Of a DNA stretch of 17,359 bases, positions 15,897 through 17,359 are shown in pieces. Positions within the stretch are counted from its first letter, which is position 1. Each line of letters begins with the position of its first letter. The stretch is from Bacteroidota bacterium (GTDB lineage Bacteria > Bacteroidota > Bacteroidia > Flavobacteriales > Flavobacteriaceae). The position numbers and the translations under genes are program-made. The stretch covers positions 1 through 17,359 of the forward strand of contig JAHZIZ010000390.1 in assembly GCA_022601215.1 (NCBI GenBank), in the 5' to 3' direction. A model generated the notes under the pieces. That model was not told where the DNA came from. It did no database searches and saw only the letters and a list, made by a program, of their open reading frames with translations.

Positions 15897-17264
15897 CTAT
15901 TCCTTTACCACCTTCTGTATCCCCATACCATAATCTGAGATTACGGTGACAAATAGCAAGCCCTTGGGTAATCCGGATACTTCAAGGGTAGTTTGATCCC
16001 CTTGATGTTCCAATAATTTTCTCCCTAACACATCATTCACTATAATCGACGTGATAGGCGCTTCTGTCTTAATATGCAAGATGTCCCTTACCGGGTTAGG
16101 CACCAAAGTTACAGGCACGGCGTTTATATCCTCCACCCCTAAAATAGTGAGATTCTCAAACCAAGCCAGCGTATCCGTATTTTGAGAAGCAGAAAAAACA
16201 TCTAGATCTCCATCCTCATCTAAATCTGCAGCAACCACTTTATGAACACCAACTTCCGTCGTTGTTAGTACCTGTTGTGGTCCAAAGTTCCCTGCGCCAT
16301 CCGTATTTTCATACCAAGCCACTTTCCCATCACTAGAAGAACCCGTAATAATATCATTATCATTGTCATTGTCTAAATCTGCAATAAAAACAGATCGAGG
16401 AAAATCCACATTTGTAGAAATAATTTGCTCAGGACCAAAGGTTCCTTGTCCGTCGGTGTTTTCATGCCAAGCCACTAGGTCTGCGGCAGGAGTAGATGTT
16501 ATAATATCCACATCATCATCTCCATCCAAATCAGCACAAAACGCTTGTCCAGGATAACTCGTAGTTTCTAAAAAGTCACCATCCCATGAAGTACCTAAAC
16601 CATTCAAATTTTCAAACCAAAACAAACGATCTACCCCAGAGGAACCATTGGCTACAACATCTAAATCACTATCTCCATCGATATCAATGGCAAAAACAGA
16701 GCGAGTTACAGAAGTATTCGTTGAAATGGGTTTTCTAGCACTAAAATCGCCTTGACCATCTAAATTCTCAAACCAAGACACGCCGTTAAAATCATTGGCC
16801 ATCACAATATCCAAGTCATTATCATCATCTATATCTGCCGCAACCATATTGTAAGACCCTATAGTAGGACTATCACCATCGTAAATAATAATCCTGTTGC
16901 TAAAATTACCCAAACCGTCTAAATTCTCATACCAGACCAGTTGATCAAATGCTAAGGAGGTCGCCAATACATCCATATCCGTATCTCCATCTAAATCGGC
17001 TACATACACATTTTTTGGCTCTTGAAAAGGGTCAATAAGGATTTGGGTTCCAAAATTTCCTTCCCCGTCCAAATGTTGGTACCACGAAATATTATCCCCA
17101 AATCTATTGGCGGAGACCACATCCTTCAAACCATCTCCGTCCAAGTCGGCTACAAAAATAGATTGTGCACCGTCAGCATTATTGGTGATATCCTGCTGCG
17201 GGCCAAATTGGGCTTGTACGAGATAACCTGATAATCCCATTATAAGGGCAAAAAATTTCTTCAT
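15897..17264 (-). CDS. Secreted FG-GAP/VCBS-repeat protein with T9SS sorting domain
   Basis: A 455-residue protein from the ATG at 17264, chosen because it gives a clean signal peptide MKKFFALIMGLSGYLVQA; the longer frame to 17318 puts polar sequence before it. Seven repeats of about 48 residues follow, each with an Asp-rich loop such as VADLDGDGLKDVV, AADIDDDNDLDIV, IADLDNDNDNDII and AADLDEDGDLDVF, and a W(Y/F)EN(L/T)DG(L/Q)GNF strand. These are VCBS/FG-GAP-type calcium-binding loops, and seven copies fit a seven-bladed beta-propeller. The last 75 or so residues (VTLVPNPVRDILHIK ... GLPKGLLFVTV) are a type IX sorting domain, so the protein should cross the outer membrane by T9SS and be released or attached to the cell surface. 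No catalytic domain is visible; binding of polysaccharide or protein is possible. Confidence 0.93.
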   Translation of the reverse strand: MKKFFALIMGLSGYLVQAQFGPQQDITNNADGAQSIFVADLDGDGLKDVVSANRFGDNISWYQHLDGEGNFGTQILIDPFQEPKNVYVADLDGDTDMDVLATSLAFDQLVWYENLDGLGNFSNRIIIYDGDSPTIGSYNMVAADIDDDNDLDIVMANDFNGVSWFENLDGQGDFSARKPISTNTSVTRSVFAIDIDGDSDLDVVANGSSGVDRLFWFENLNGLGTSWDGDFLETTSYPGQAFCADLDGDDDVDIITSTPAADLVAWHENTDGQGTFGPEQIISTNVDFPRSVFIADLDNDNDNDIITGSSSDGKVAWYENTDGAGNFGPQQVLTTTEVGVHKVVAADLDEDGDLDVFSASQNTDTLAWFENLTILGVEDINAVPVTLVPNPVRDILHIKTEAPITSIIVNDVLGRKLLEHQGDQTTLEVSGLPKGLLFVTVISDYGMGIQKVVKE

Positions 17265-17359
17265 AACTTCAAAGTTAGTCATTCTGTTTGAGAACATTAG
17301 TCTCATTGCTAGTGCCATTCTGTAGGTTTTCTTGAATGTTATAGAGTCCAGGGTCTAGA

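Noticed and set aside
17270..17277. Perfect TAACTTTG -7 element on the minus strand before the FG-GAP gene
   Set aside because: It ends 6 bases before the chosen ATG, which would give an essentially leaderless message, and no -33 TTG is at the right distance. It may be chance.

Overview
The window looks like chromosomal DNA of a Bacteroidota member, most likely a marine-type flavobacterium (Flavobacteriaceae). This rests on AT-rich sequence, promoter-like TAnnTTTG (-7) elements instead of E. coli-type boxes, no evident Shine-Dalgarno sequences, several lipoproteins with Bacteroidota-style N-termini, a type IX secretion (T9SS) sorting domain, and protein sequences that read as flavobacterial family members. 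The genus cannot be named from sequence alone. No RNA genes, CRISPR array, transposase or phage genes were seen. No gene-free stretch exceeds 300 bases.

Left part (1-2549): the 5' end of an ALDH7-family aldehyde dehydrogenase runs off the left edge on the minus strand. A divergently transcribed DUF4395 membrane protein follows, then, on the minus strand, 3-hydroxyanthranilate 3,4-dioxygenase (tryptophan/kynurenine catabolism) and a CAP/SCP-domain lipoprotein.

Middle-left (2750-4497): a plus-strand cluster of three genes. These are an exported isoaspartyl peptidase/asparaginase with a lipobox, a small antibiotic-biosynthesis-monooxygenase-fold protein 8 bases downstream, and a small protein pairing a ribosomal L7/L12 C-terminal-like domain with a C-terminal membrane anchor.

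Main block (4745-15888): a plus-strand, probably co-transcribed set for envelope and peptidoglycan biology. It holds a giant bacterial alpha-2-macroglobulin lipoprotein, penicillin-binding protein 1C (pbpC), a GH20 beta-N-acetylhexosaminidase lipoprotein and CutC. The macroglobulin/PBP1C pair is a known association: a periplasmic protease trap next to a peptidoglycan synthase. Here the macroglobulin reading frame is split by one missing A at 8880-8882, just before its thioester motif. It also carries an in-frame, GC-rich palindromic repeat at 6785-6846 that looks like an inserted mobile repeat. A perfect inverted repeat and a related half-size one lie upstream of this block.

Right end (15897-17264, minus strand): a secreted protein with seven Asp-rich FG-GAP/VCBS-type repeats and a T9SS sorting domain, convergent with cutC.

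The points most worth a second look are the macroglobulin frameshift, the palindromic coding insertion, the inverted repeats upstream of the macroglobulin gene, and the membrane-anchored L7/L12-like protein. I did not find a clearly new multi-gene system.
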